A DNA stretch of 64,000 nt from Lichtheimia corymbifera B2541 (GCA_000697475.1 JNEU01000987.1:62001-126000); one strand, 5' to 3'. Positions 48,540-61,264 are shown, counted from the stretch's first letter. Notes: generated by a model not told the origin, from the sequence alone. Translations and numbers: made by a program.

Positions 48540-50672
48540 ATGGTCAGCCTATGGAGCGATGTCACCCAGCAACCGATTCTTGCCATCGAGTCAGGCACAT
48601 GCCCTAACGTCATTGCCGATTCCACACGCCGTATTCAACAATGCGTACAGGAACTACTCACTCACCTTGACAACCGTACAAGAGCTTTGGCAACCAGCGG
48701 CAACTCTGAAGCAGCCTTGGAGGATGTTGCTAGGATACAACAACTGGTTCCTTTTTCGGCAGTTGGTTATCTATGTGCTGGTCACGTGTATTCACTTCAA
48801 GGACGACAAAAGGCGGCGATTGACGTTTATTATCAAGGACTGGATGCTGTCCCACTGTTGGATCCCTCTTATCAACAACTAGTCGAAGCACGATCAATGG
48901 CTCAAGAGCGAGATAGCATACGAATCGATTTCATCAAGGACTTCCATATCGACATTATCGAGAATATTGCACCATGGATCTTATCTCAGGGAGAGATGAA
49001 GACACGTGAAATCCGGCAATATCTTGGTGTGTCACCTGTATGGCGAGAAAGACTATTGATGTGCATACGAGATCTGCATCTTGAAAGCCTGAGCGATTAT
49101 GATTTTGCCGATGATCATGAGTTACTCGAGCAGGTTGCATCCCGTTGTACAGCTCTTACACTCCAACGTAACACACCTGGCTTCCCTCGACTCATGTCAA
49201 GGACGCAGTTTCCTTCATTACAGAGTTTAACAGCAATATTGCAAGTATGATATTCATCATCCTACCAAGAAGCATCCATTCACTAATGATGTTGTTGATG
49301 TAGTCCACGTGATGATGATTACGATGATTATGATGAGGATGACGAAGACTACATTAGTCCGATCGACAAAGAAATCGCTGCACTTGTATCGGTGGGATCA
49401 ACCTTGACACAATTGAAAATCATGACATGCGGGGACGGTATTTGGTTTGGTGAAATTCTCAGCAGCTGCCCAAACCTGGTGCATTTGGAGACGTATGATG
49501 TGCATACTGATATGGAGGACGCACCCGAATGTCATCCCAATCTCAAGAGACTTCTGTTTTGGCTGTCTGAAGACGAATCAGATATCCATGATATTACCAA
49601 GCGCTTACCTGAACTGGAAGTATTTTCGGCGAATCCTATTTACGACTCCAACGACTTGAAGATCCTCCAAGACAATTGCCCAAATCTCAAAGTCATTGGA
49701 TGCAATGATTATGATGCCTCCTGTTTCCATGTCCCCACCACCAGCACCAGCATCACCACAAGGGGTCATCAGCATTATATCGGTGTGCATACAGTCTATA
49801 TTGATCGTCATGAGTCGAATCATTTCCAAGTGGATATCAGGGACATTGTGAATTTCATGAAACGCAACAGCCACACCTTGCAGCATGTCTACTTTTACGT
49901 TCCAGTAGGCGGGAGTGCCGACGATGTAGCGATTTTTAACCATGCTGGTGATGGTGCCCTCTTCAACTCAGTGACAAGTCTTATCAATTGTATGAACGAC
50001 CATGATGATATGCTATTACCAAGATGGATTGCACGAGAATCTCCCCATTTAAAGGAAATCAAGATATCCAAAAGTGAGAGTTCCCACCTGCACGGGATTG
50101 ACACAGGTGCATTATTTGATGACTTGATTGGCCATTGCGAACTTGAGTCCGTCACCTTCCAATTGCATGGAGATCCTACCATGGATACGGGAGGCGTTGA
50201 ACGATTTATTCAATACCATGGCACCTTTGATTCCTTACTACACACATTAATCCTTCCCAAGCATACACATCTTTCCAAGGATGCATTGGAGGCACTGACA
50301 AAACTGCCACGACTTGAGAACCTGAGCATCAGCTGGCCTTTGACGAAGGAGGAGGATCAAGAGGATGAAAATAGCTCCCATTTGATTGGCAAGCTGGATC
50401 GATTGCAGCATTTGGAGATATTTAGCGATGATGTTGTCCCTGACGACGTCTTTTTACAGCTATCCAAGCTAAACATTACATCACTCAACTTGTACATACC
50501 CATCTTGAAACTCCCAACCATTTTATTGAGCCTGCTGCAATGCCCAAATTTGCAAGAGCTATTTGTTAGTCATTCCCTTGGTAAAGACGAAACATTTATT
50601 GACGAGATTAGAAACATGTTAAAAAGCAAGATAGAGAAAGTGAACTTTGATGAATACAAATTGTGGACATGA
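48540..50672 (+). CDS. Gene H: TPR-F-box-LRR protein (type I) with a GC-AG intron
   Basis: Exons 48540..49240 (701 nt) and 49304..50672; 689 residues. The 63-nt intron begins GCAAGT where all paralogs have GTAAGT, GTGAGT or GTATGT, and it ends GTAG. Phase 2 is conserved, and reading through would stop at the TGA at 49248. TPR pair (ATSGNSEAALEDVARI; GHVYSLQGRQKAAIDVYYQGL), F-box-like segment DFIKDFHIDIIENIA...YLGVSPVWRERLL, acidic linker DDDYDDYDEDDEDY, then LRRs (LTQLKIMT, CPNLVHLETY, LPRLENLSI, CPNLQELFV). Predicted SCF adaptor. Efficient splicing depends on acceptance of the GC donor. Confidence 0.87.
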
Positions 50673-50869
50673 TACAAGGGCTTTTGTCATAATGAAGGAG
50701 TGGATGGGAAAACTATCATGCCTAATGCATTGGAGATGTTGGGTATGGCTAGCTTTGTTCCGATTTGTTTTTGATCTTGTATGCTTCGAAGTCTAATGCA
50801 CTCATTGGGTTTATTATTGATTACTCACTACATAGTGGAGTTGCCAACTACCATGAATGTATATCACCA

Positions 50870-51252
50870 AATACAACACCATTCCAATTTAGACGTTGTC
50901 ACGTAACCTAAAGGACAGCTATACCGTGAATAAACTGCGTGGATGTATATAGCAAGTAACGTAACGAGAGATGGGATTGGAAGAGTATAAGGGTGGATAC
51001 GGAAAAAAATCGTCAAGCTGGCAGTGATTGGAGACTCTTCACTAAACGTGTAGCGCGAAATGCAACATGGTTGATAAAATCAAGTCTATGCCAGCAGCGG
51101 AGGAAACTATGTCCGCATTATGGACCTAACAGGATGGTGTCGGCTTAGCATATTGTCAGGTTTGTGCTGCGCTACACACGTAAGAATCCTACTGTCGCTT
51201 CTTGCAAGATGACCCATAGTGACATGGATGTAACAAGATGTTCTTTATTAAC
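50870..51252 (+). repeat. Tail of module R (R5) upstream of gene I
   Basis: The sequence matches the last part of R1-R4 (about 26285-26650): ATCACC/ACACCATTCC(A/T)ATTT, GTGAATAAACT(A/G)CGTGGATGTATAT, GTCCGCATTA, GTCGGCTTAGCATATT, AGGTTTGTGCTGCGCTACACA, GATGACCCATAGTGACATGGATGTA. Only the tail is present, so this copy of the duplication is truncated. Confidence 0.65.
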
Positions 51253-51422
51253 ATAGTGGTCAACAAGCATAATAAAACGATCCTAATCTGGGTGATTCAT
51301 TGTCTAAGGCTGAAAATGGTAGTCGCACAAGGTGTTTGACGTGTTGAGGCTGGTGATCCATTCACCCATATATAACACTGATGGGCTTGGTTCAACCCAG
51401 TGTCCCTTGTCTTTTGTCAACC
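51253..51422 (+). promoter_or_regulatory. Conserved promoter block of gene I, TATA at 51369-51376
   Basis: TATATAAC lies 54 nt before the ATG. GGTAGTCGCACAAGGTGTTTG is at about 51318; GTGATTCATTGTC precedes it. Confidence 0.6.
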
Positions 51423-53520
51423 ATGGTCAACGTTTGGAGCGATTTCACACAGCAACCGATGCTTGCCATCGAGTCAGGCACATGCGCCAATGTCATCACC
51501 GATTCGACACGCTGTCTTCAACAATGCGTACGAGACCAAATGGGACACCTCGACAACCGTGCGAGAGCCTTGGCAACCAGTGGTAACTTTGAAGCAGCCT
51601 TGGATGATGTTGCTATGATACGGCAACTGGCTCCTTCTTCGGCAGTGGGCTATTTGTGTGCTGGTCACGTGTATTCACTTCAGGGACGACAAAAGGCAGC
51701 AATCGACATTTATGAACAGGGGCTGGCTGTTGTTTCATCATCTGATCCCTCTCATCAACAACTACTTGAAGCACGATCGATGGCACAATACCGTGATAGT
51801 AAAAAAATCGATTTCATCAAGGAGTTCCCTATCGACATCATTGAGAACATTGCACCATGGATCCTGTCTGAAGAAGAGATAACACCGAGTGAAATCCGAG
51901 AATATCTTGACGTGTCACGTGTATGGCGAGAAAGGCTATTGCTCAGCACTCGAGAGCTGCATATTGATAGCTTATATGATGACGACCTTGGCGACGATGA
52001 TGATTTGCTTGAGCAGGTTGCACCTCATTGTACTGCTCTTACCATCCAATGTCAGTATCACGAGTTTGTTCAACTCATGTCAAAAGCACCGTTTCCAATG
52101 TTACAAACTTTAATCACAAGCGTGTATGTTTTATATATTTCATCGTACCAGAACAGTAGCAGCAACTGATTGTGTCGTTTATTGTAGACCTTGGCAGGAA
52201 AATGATGATGATAACACAGTTGAAAGAGCCATTGATACGCTAGCATCTTTGGGATCTACTTTGACACACCTGGAGGTCAAGACGGCATACGGATACGATA
52301 TATGCTTTGGTGATATTCTCAGCAGCTGTCCAAACTTGGAGTACTTGAAGACGTGGCATGTGGATACAGAAATGAAGAATGGACCCGAATGCCATCCCAA
52401 TCTCAAAACATTGCTCTTTTGGATGTATGATGATGGATCGGATATCAATGACATTACCAAGCGATTACCTGGATTGGAAGTATTCGCTGCGAATCCTATT
52501 TATGACACCAGAGATTTGAAGATCCTCCAAGACAATTGCCCAAATCTCAAAGCCATTGGATGCAATGATTATGATTGCTCCTATTTCTATGTCCCCACCA
52601 GCAGCACCAGCACCACTACAAGGGGTCATCAGCATTATATCGGTGTGCATACAGTCTATATTGATTGTTACGAGTTGAATAATTTCCAAGTGGATATCAG
52701 GGACATTGTGGATTTCATGAAACGCAACAGCCACACCTTGCAGCATGTCTACTTTTATACACTAGTTGGCGGGAGTGCCGACGATGAAGCGATTTTCAAC
52801 CATGCTGATGATGGTGCCCTCTTCAACTCAATGACAACTCTTATCAATTGCATACACGACCATGATGATATACTATTAACAAGATGGATTGCACGGGAAT
52901 CTCCCCATTTAATGGAAATTGGATTAAGCAACCATGAGAGTTACGCTCCAAATGCGGTCGATACCAGTGCGCTATTTGATGATCTGATTGGCCGTTGTGA
53001 ACTTGAATCGGCCATCGTTGATTTGTATGGAGATCCTACCATGGATACGGGAAGCATTGAGCGATTTATCCAATACCATGGCACCTTTGATTCACCATTG
53101 CACACATTAACCCTTCCCAATCACACACGACTTTCCAAGGATGCATTGGAGGCACTGACAAAGTTACGAGGACTCGAGAACCTGAGTATCAGCTGGCCTT
53201 GTGCGCAAGACGAGGATCAAGAGGATATAAAGTGCACCCATCTTATTGGCAAGTTGGATCAATTGCAGCATTTGGGAATATGGAGCGAGGACGTTGTCCC
53301 TGACGACGTCTTTATACAGCTATACAAGCTAAACATCTCCTCACTTTATTTAAACGTGCCCATCTCCAAGCTCTCCAAGCCGACCGTGTTATTGACCCTA
53401 CTGCAATGCCCAAACTTACAAGAGCTACGTATCAGTCGTTCCGGCCGTAAAGACAACCCACTTATTGATGAGATTAGAGACATGTTAAAAAGCCAAATAG
53501 AGATAGTAAGATGGATATGA
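51423..53520 (+). CDS. Gene I: TPR-F-box-LRR protein (type I)
   Basis: Exons 51423..52123 (701 nt) and 52188..53520; a 64-nt intron GTATGT...TGTAG, phase 2; 677 residues. If the intron is not removed, exon 1 reads on for 15 codons to a stop at 52169. TPR pair, F-box-like segment DFIKEFPIDIIENIA...YLDVSRVWRERLL, linker QENDDDN, then LRRs (LTHLEVKT, CPNLEYLKTW, LPGLEVFAA, LRGLENLSI, CPNLQELRIS). Exon 1 is closest to gene F (shared DSLYDDDLGDDDDLLEQV), exon 2 is closest to gene H, again suggesting mosaic origin. Predicted SCF adaptor. Confidence 0.9.
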
Positions 53521-53881
53521 TAAACTTCATTGTTACTCTATTATGTATGTAAATATTGCATCCACGGACGTTGTTGCTAGAATGGCCAGCTTCGTTTAAT
53601 TTCTCTCTTGTCGAACCAGGAGCGTAAAGGAAAATATGTAGATGTATCCATGGAAACCTTGTTCACCATGACTACCACCATTGGTCACTGCATCACGCGT
53701 AGGCTGTCATGTGAGTATGTGTGGTCGCATGACATGGCTTAAAGCCTCAATATGAATGAAAAAAAACTCACATTTAGTATATCATCAAGCGGCCCGGTCG
53801 TTACACACAAGTGGTGCATGGGAGTAAAGCTGATAGTGCACGTTCATGGCTCGATCCCGAGGTCTTTGTCTTTTACCAACT
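53521..53881. other. Intergenic between genes I and J
   Basis: No TATATAAC block of the type I kind is present. The ATG at 53846 is in frame with gene J but lies upstream of the family leader CTTTGTCTTTTACCAACT; the conserved start at 53882 is preferred. Confidence 0.5.
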
Positions 53882-55867
53882 ATGGCCGATCTATGGAGCG
53901 ATGTCGCCGAGCAACCGATTCTTGTCAGCAAGTCAGGCACATGCGCCAATGTTATTGCTGATTCGACACCCCGTATTCAACAATGCATACAACAACTACT
54001 GGACCTCCTTGACACTCGTGCAAGAGCCTGGGCAGCTTGTGGCAACTTTGAGCCAGCCTGGATAGATGCTGCTAGGATACGACAACTGGCTCCTTTTTCA
54101 GTATCTGCCTATTTGTGTGGTGGTCACGTGTATTCCCTTCAAGGACGACAAAAGGCGGCGATTGCCATTTATGATCAGGGGCTGAAGTATGCTTCATTAT
54201 CGGATCCTTCTCATCAACAACTTGTCGAAGCACGATCGATGGCTCACGAACGAGATAGCACAAAGATCGATTTCATCAAGGAGTTTCCAATCGATATCAT
54301 TGAGAATATTGCACCAAGGATCTTATCTCAGGAAGAGATGATAGGGGCTGAAATCCGACAATACCTTGAGGTGTCGCATGTATGGCGAGAAAGGTTATTG
54401 ATGTGTATACGTGAACTGCATCTTAAAAGCGAAACCTACATTGACGACCTTACCAATCATGGTGATTTGCTTGAGTACGTTGCATCCCACTGTACTACTC
54501 TTACGCTCCAGCCTCGAACTGCCGGCTTCCCTCGACTCGTGTCAATGGCACAGTTTCCCTCGTTACGGACTTTAGTTTCAGAATAGTAAGTAGTGTCTGT
54601 TTTATTCCATCGATAGAGCATGCATTCATTGTGATTATACAGTCCTGCAACCGACGACGATCACGACTTTAATACTACTGAAAAGGCCTTGGGTGCACTT
54701 GAAGTCTTGGGAACTACTTTGACACACCTCGCTATCTATACGCACTTGGACCTCTCCTTGGGTAGCATTCTTAGCAGCTGCCCGAATGTGGTCTATTTGG
54801 AAACCAGTAATTTGCATGGCATGGATACCGTACCTGAATGCTACCCAACTCTCAAGGCACTGCTGTTTTGCCAAGATGATGTTGAACCGAGTATACATGA
54901 CGTTACTAAGAGGTTCCCTGGTTTGGAAGTATTTATGGTGTCCCCTTTTATGTTTACAACGGACCTAAATATCGTGCAAGACAACTGCCCGAACCTCAAA
55001 ATACTGGGATGCAATGTCAGTTCTACACAGTATGACCGAAATTTTCTTCATCTTGGAGCCACTGGATCCTCCGCTGATCATACCGCCGCATCGGACGGTA
55101 TCCATACATTGTATCTCAACCATATTGTTACTGTTGGATTACTTGGTTCCACCAAAGACATCCTTGACTTTATGACAAGAAACAGCCATAGCTTGCAACG
55201 TATCCACATTTGTGCTCCCTTGCCCGATGATCCCGAAGCTGAAGCCCGACAAGTCATCGATACATATCAGCAGATGACTAATGCTGATGATGGCGTTCCT
55301 CAATTTCAACGATTGACCCGCTATCTGCAAGATATATATGGTCCCGATGAAAATCTTATGGCCGAATGGGTTGTGAAAAGATCACCTTATTTGAAGGAAT
55401 TGGAACTAGTGGATACTAGAAGCGCTTATTTTTCTCATTACCTTTTGGATGGTGGATTCTTTGATAATCTCATTGGCCTCCATGATCTTGAAATGATCAA
55501 TTGCTTCTTGCGTGTAGATTCGGCCATCGAAGTAGGAGGCCTCGAGCGATTCATTCAATATCACAAAACCATTGATTCACAATTACACACGTTAGTCATT
55601 CCCGAGCACGCACGACTCTCGAACGATGCCTTGGATGCGTTGACTACGCTGGAACGACTAGAGGTTTTGGGCTTTAGTTTGCCGCTGGTACGGGATCAAG
55701 ACACGGTTGATAATGATGTCCAATTTTCCCGATTCATTGAGAAGCTGATATCCGGATGCCCACGTTTACACCGTTTGAGATTACATCGCAATTACCTAGG
55801 CCCATCACTTAATAATGATATATTAGAACTACTATACGAGCATGGTATTAAAGTCGACTACATTTGA
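53882..55867 (+). CDS. Gene J: divergent TPR-F-box-LRR protein
   Basis: Exons 53882..54585 (704 nt) and 54643..55867; a 57-nt GT-AG phase-2 intron; 642 residues, the shortest member. TPR pair (AACGNFEPAWIDAARI; GHVYSLQGRQKAAIAIYDQGL), F-box-like segment DFIKEFPIDIIENIA...YLEVSHVWRERLL, linker PATDDDHD, then LRRs (LTHLAIYT, CPNVVYLETS, FPGLEVFMV, LERLEVLGF, CPRLHRLRLH). It ends after LLYEHGIKVDYI, so the last LRR seen in its relatives (CPxLQELxI) is missing or rebuilt. It sits at the end of the array with an unrelated upstream region and may be the oldest branch. Predicted SCF adaptor. Confidence 0.88.
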
Positions 55868-58235
55868 ACATCCAAGTGGATTGTTGTTTGAGGAGTCAAA
55901 TTTAAGGCGCAGACAGCGGTTGTTAGATTGATGCATGAATTCAGTGTGTTGGTGGTCAGGCACAGCTTCTCCAACTCAGTTCTTTTTATTTTGTCCTCTT
56001 CCCTTTCAAATACGCCAACTCCCTCAAGGTGACCAAAGTCGATCCATTTACACCAGCACCAGCATGTTCACGACCCATTCAACCAATCGCCATGTTCGAG
56101 TCCTTTCAAAACCCACAGCGTCCTTCAGAATGTACGGTAGCTCAACAATGGGCATTCCATGAGTGCAACGAAATACTCATAGTCTACTTTTGCACAATGA
56201 CTAGAGCCTTTGTCAACTTCATTCCCAAGTCCCACTCGCCATTTGGATAAACAACATCTCTTTTCTATGGTGCAACAAGCACGACGACAATGATTCTTTT
56301 TCACTATGGTGATGGATCGATAGGTGCAGCAAGCATTACATATCATCATTCCCACACGAGCGTCATACAAGGCAGCCTGTTCACTCTTTCTCAACCAAGT
56401 CATCCAATCGCAAAGGGCTTTGTTACTACTTTCACCATGTTGTCAAGGCGAGGCGGTTTTACCTATCTATTTGGATCATTGCTGCTTTCAGTGCTCACTT
56501 GCGGAATCGTACTACAGCATGCATACGCGAAAAAGATTAGCAGGTAAATCTGACAATGTCAAGTCTCTTTTGTGATGAGGGTATGCTTATTAACAAGTGA
56601 TGTTGTAGATGACTGGTCGTTTTTCCGATTGATTCATGGACACCATCACGCGTTACCGTTTGTATGAAGACGTGGATATCCCGCCCACCCTTATCAGCCA
56701 GGCAGCAATTTATCAATGCAACATCTCCAACAACATTTATCATTCTTCGGGATCACCAAAATAACCCACGCCCACCGTGCACATATAAGCAACGATGTTG
56801 TCGCCCCATACACCATCTCTTTCTTCCATCATACCACTCTTTGATTGCTTTACACCACCAAGAGCCCTCTTGGTAAGTATCACCAATAGCCATTATTTTG
56901 CAATCTTCTGGATTTGGACTAATATCTGAGGTCATTCATAGGCTTTCATTGTTATCCTCCTTTCTCTTTCATTATCGTTGTTGTCATTGTGATGCCGGAC
57001 TCATTGAATGAGGTAAGATGTAGTAAGCATCTTGATTGATGAATCACGTACCAATATTCTTTCTTTCCATGTAGTTATCTTCCTCATCTCCAAAGATTGG
57101 CACTGCTGCATGCTGTTTTGCTGATACGGCTCGCTGCTTGACAACCCGCTGTGATATGTGTACTTGATGATCAGGAAGGTGATGGACAGATTTATTGGAA
57201 AAAACACGCAATACAACAGCAACAAGCAACTTTGCATACATACATACATATCCCTTCTTCAGCAATGGATGACTATCGTTATGGAGGGCGAACTCGACAA
57301 ATGATAAGGAGGATTGGTACAACCAGAACGACTGTTGCTCTATGTGGATCCCCTTTTTCTGTACATGACACCAAACGATGACACACGCTTAGACGACAAA
57401 TCTGATACGACGGCCTCTGATGAAAAAGCTATCCTTGTCAATGGATAAGGGAGAACCTGGCCGTGTGGATGAGGAAGCTTGGGTCCAAAAGCAAGCACAT
57501 GTGAACAAGGAACTGGAGGCGATCACTTGATGGCAGGCGAGGTGTTTTATTGAAGCAAAGAAGGCATCGAACATACAAAGCACAAGGAGATAACCATGCT
57601 GGTGGTGTTCGAACCGACAATGCTCTTTACAAACGACGGAGAGACATACCAAATCCAATCCTTCAACACCTCACATTTTTCACGCTTTTATCGCGGCACC
57701 TCCCACTACCCGTGGTTTTGATTTAAGCTAGTCGCTACCGTATAAATCCATTCGATTGTATCTTGTCCGTGCCTTTGTTTCATCATATCCCTAATGCCAT
57801 TATGGTGTTTATTAAGGAATAAACCCGTTTCATGTTCATGTCGATGATGGAATTTGAAGATATCAGGATTCGGGATAGTGCTGGCCCTCAACTAGACCTT
57901 GCATAAGCAGACGTTGCCTCATAAGCATTTTGTGTGTTCAGCTTCATACACGAACGAGATTCTGGATGCACAATTTATCGCCAGGCATTCGATACAGCCT
58001 TTCATTTATCGTGGATACCACTTTTTTGCATGATATTTAAAGGAAGACAAAAAAGTCCGTGCATTTGAAGCTTTGTGTTGCACAAGATAAGGCTTTAGTT
58101 TCTTCGGCATGGTTTTCACACAGCCACACCGGGCGCTGTTACTGCACCAGCTGCATCATTCTTTATCTTTAGAACTATTTCTTGCATCACACACGTCACG
58201 ACCGCCTTGTCTTTTTTCCCTTCTCTTCCTCCTCC
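55868..58235. other. Intergenic between F-box array and ATPase gene; possible remnants
   Basis: At 56942-57015, CTTTCATTGTTATCCTCC...CATTGTGAT...GAGGTAAG resembles the 3' part of module R (TGTTCCATTGTTATCCTAC...CATTGTGATATTTGG, about 25953-26009), so an old copy may lie here. A short open reading at 56437-56547 (ATG, then FTYLFGSLLLSVLTCGIVLQ, one predicted membrane helix) ends at TAA soon after; it could be a first exon but no continuation in frame was found. No gene is claimed. Confidence 0.35.
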
Positions 58236-61200
58236 ATGGCTCACCCACACCATGACGGTGAAGAAGCCACGCCCTTAACATCTCCACCCAATGAACCTCA
58301 ATGGCTTTACGAAGTCCCTCCTCATCTCGAACCGCATTTACAAACACCTCCTACACAAGGCTTGAACAACGACCAAGTCCTCGATCGACAAGCACGCTTT
58401 GGACGCAATGAACTTGTTGAAAAGAAACGCAACAAGCTACTACACTTTTTATCCTTCTGTAAGTCGGTCATGGGTGGTGGTTGTCATTGGTAGTAGTAGT
58501 AGTAAACTCACACACTCTCTTTTGTTTCAGTTACGGGTGCTATATCGTACCTGATGGAAATCTCAGTTATTCTTACAGCTGTCACCGGCGACTGGGTGGA
58601 TTTTGGTATTATTCTCGGCTTGTTGATTGCCAACGCGTTGATTGGCTATGTGGAAGAAGCCCGTGCCGATTCAGCTGTGGCAGCCCTCAAGAGTTCTTTG
58701 GCATTACAATCACGCTGTTATCGATCTGGACGTATTGTGGATGTGCCTGCGACTGAACTTGTGGTGGGCGATATTCTTGTATTACGACTCGGTGATATCG
58801 TTCCTGCCGATGCACGTCTCTTGGGTTTGGATGCTTCCGGCAACCCAGCACAAACCGATTTGCATGTGGATCAAAGTGCATTAACAGGCGAATCCCTCTT
58901 GGTCAAGAAACGCAAAGGCGATCTGGTATACTCTTCATGCGTGATCAAACAAGGACATCAATTGGGCGTTGTCGTGCGCACGGGCCCTGACACGTTTATT
59001 GGCCGAGCGGCAAGTCTGATCAACGTTACACGTGATCAAGGCCATTTCCAAAAAGTCATCAATTACATTGGCAATTTCCTCATTGCTATCTCCGTCATCA
59101 TGGTCACCGTTTTATTCATCTACGATTTGGTCGAGTTGCGTATACTGAATGGTACCGTCACCGGTGATGATGTCTTGGCTACCATCAAAGAAATGGTCAT
59201 TCTTACCATTGCTGCGTAAGTATAATATAGGGTGTGGGATGGACAAGAGAAAAAAGTACTGAAAAGTGTGTTTTAGTATTCCAGTGGGTCTGCCAACAGT
59301 AATGTCAGTAACCATGGCCGTGGGTGCCAAGGAACTTGCCAAGAAACAAGTGATTGTCAAACGTCTTACAGCTGTTGAAGAACTCTCCTCGGTGACCATC
59401 TTGTGCACTGACAAGACCGGCACGTTGACACTGAACGAGTTGACCATGGATGAACCCTTTGTGACCAACAACTATACCCGAGATGATGTATTGTTGTACG
59501 CGTACTTGGCATCCGAACCCTCAGCTGCTCAAGATCCCATTGAACTTGCAGTACGTACAGCGGCTCAAGAACAACATCCTCAAGTGGATCATGATTATGT
59601 CCATGGCTATCGTGTTCTTTCATTTACGCCTTTCAATCCTGTCGACAAGATGTCTTATGCCACCATTGAAGAGCTAGGTACAGGTCATTCGTTCCGAGTA
59701 GCCAAAGGTGCACCGCAAGTGATTCTTGGATTAGGACATCAGGGCAATAGTGAAGCTGAAGCAGCTGTGGAAGATTTGGCAAGCCGTGGATTACGAGCAT
59801 TGGGTGTGGCAAGAACAAGAGAGACACAAGATGATTGGGAGCTTGTTGGCTTGATCAGTCTTATTGATCCACCACGTTCCGATTCGGCTGCTACCATCAG
59901 TGATTGTCAATTACATGGATTATCGGTCAAAATGATCACCGGTGATCAGGCATCCATTGCCAAGGAAGTCGCTGCTCGTCTTGGTATGGGCACCCTTATT
60001 CTCGATGCGGATCATATTGCCAATCCTGGAAAATCAGAAGAAGAGGTTACGGATGATTGTTTACGTGCAGATGGCTTTGCTCGTGTCATTCCAGGTAAAT
60101 GAAAAAGTTGGTATACATATATCTGGATGGGATACTAATGAGTGAAATAGAGCACAAGTACAAGGTGGTGGATCTGCTTCAAAAACGGGGTCATTTTGTT
60201 GCCATGACAGGAGATGGTGTGAATGATGCAGCTGCATTAAAAAAGGTAACCACACACAAACATTGTATGCCACGTGCTTGATACTGAATACCTATCTTAG
60301 GCCAATGTGGGTATTGCTGTCCATGGTAGTACGGATGCAGCACGATCAGCAGCAGATATTGTATTACTCTCATCAGGCCTTTCACCTATCATGGAAGGGA
60401 TCAAGACGTCTCGTGTCATTTTCCAACGATTGCGATCCTACGCCTTGTACCGTATCACCTCCACCATTCATATCCTCATTTTCTTTTTCGTCATCACCAT
60501 TGCTGAGGACTGGCAAATGCCACCCATCTTTTTGATTCTTATCTCGGTACTCAATGATGCAGCAACCCTGATCATGGCTGTCGATAATGTCAACATCTCT
60601 CCCATGCCTGAAAAGTGGCGGCTACGTTTACTCATGTTCTTGTCATGTGCCTTGGCAGCTATTCTATCCCTGTTTTCATTCGCCCATTTCTTTATCCTTC
60701 GTGAAGTGATCCATGTTACGCCTGGTCAACTAGCCACTGCCATGTACTTGCACATTTCATCCGGTAAGTCAACATTGGATAGCAGTGATAACTGATCTTC
60801 TCACTGATCATGTCCTCCTTATAGCTCCTCACTTTGTAATCTTTTCTACGCGTGTTGAAAGCTTTTGCTGGCGTAGTATCCCTTCATGGCCATTTACAGT
60901 GGTTGTTCTTGGTACTCAAGTGATTGCATTGATCATTTCGGTCTATGGATTCTTCGGCTATGACGACAACATTGAAAGTATTGGGTGGCCAATGGGATTG
61001 GTGATTCTTGCCATTTCGCTCGGGACATTCCTTATCACTGACGTATGCAAGGTGCTGCTCATCCAACTATGGAACCATGTATTTGACAAGCGATCATCCA
61101 CCAGCATATGGCCTGGCAAAAAGAGTCGAGTGATGGCATCAGCAAGTGGAGGAGGTACGCGAGCACAACAATTCGTTCAACGAAGGCAACATGAAATGCA

Positions 61201-61264
61201 TTCCCGTGTTGGATATGATCGAGCCATGCGAAGAGAATCCGTTTCCTCGGTTCAATCCTATTAA
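58236..61264 (+). CDS. P-type H+-transporting ATPase, plasma-membrane (P3A) type
   Basis: Six exons: 58236..58458, 58531..59215, 59277..60094, 60151..60245, 60301..60763, 60825..61264; all GT-AG, phases consistent; 907 residues. It couples ATP hydrolysis to proton export and sets the plasma-membrane gradient (family knowledge). Seen: cytosolic N-terminus, about ten membrane helices, actuator motif TGES at 193-196, helix-4 PVGLP, phosphorylation motif DKTGTLT with the catalytic Asp at about 348, nucleotide-binding KGAPQVIL, hinge TGDGVNDAA from 595, helix-6 [13 protein letters not shown] typical of proton pumps, and a Ser/Arg-rich C-terminal tail of about 60 residues ending SVQSY. The ATG at 58236 is the first in the frame. 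The length fits P3A pumps. The [11 protein letters not shown] wording is closer to the plant-type signature than to yeast Pma1 (LTKNKL). Confidence 0.93.
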
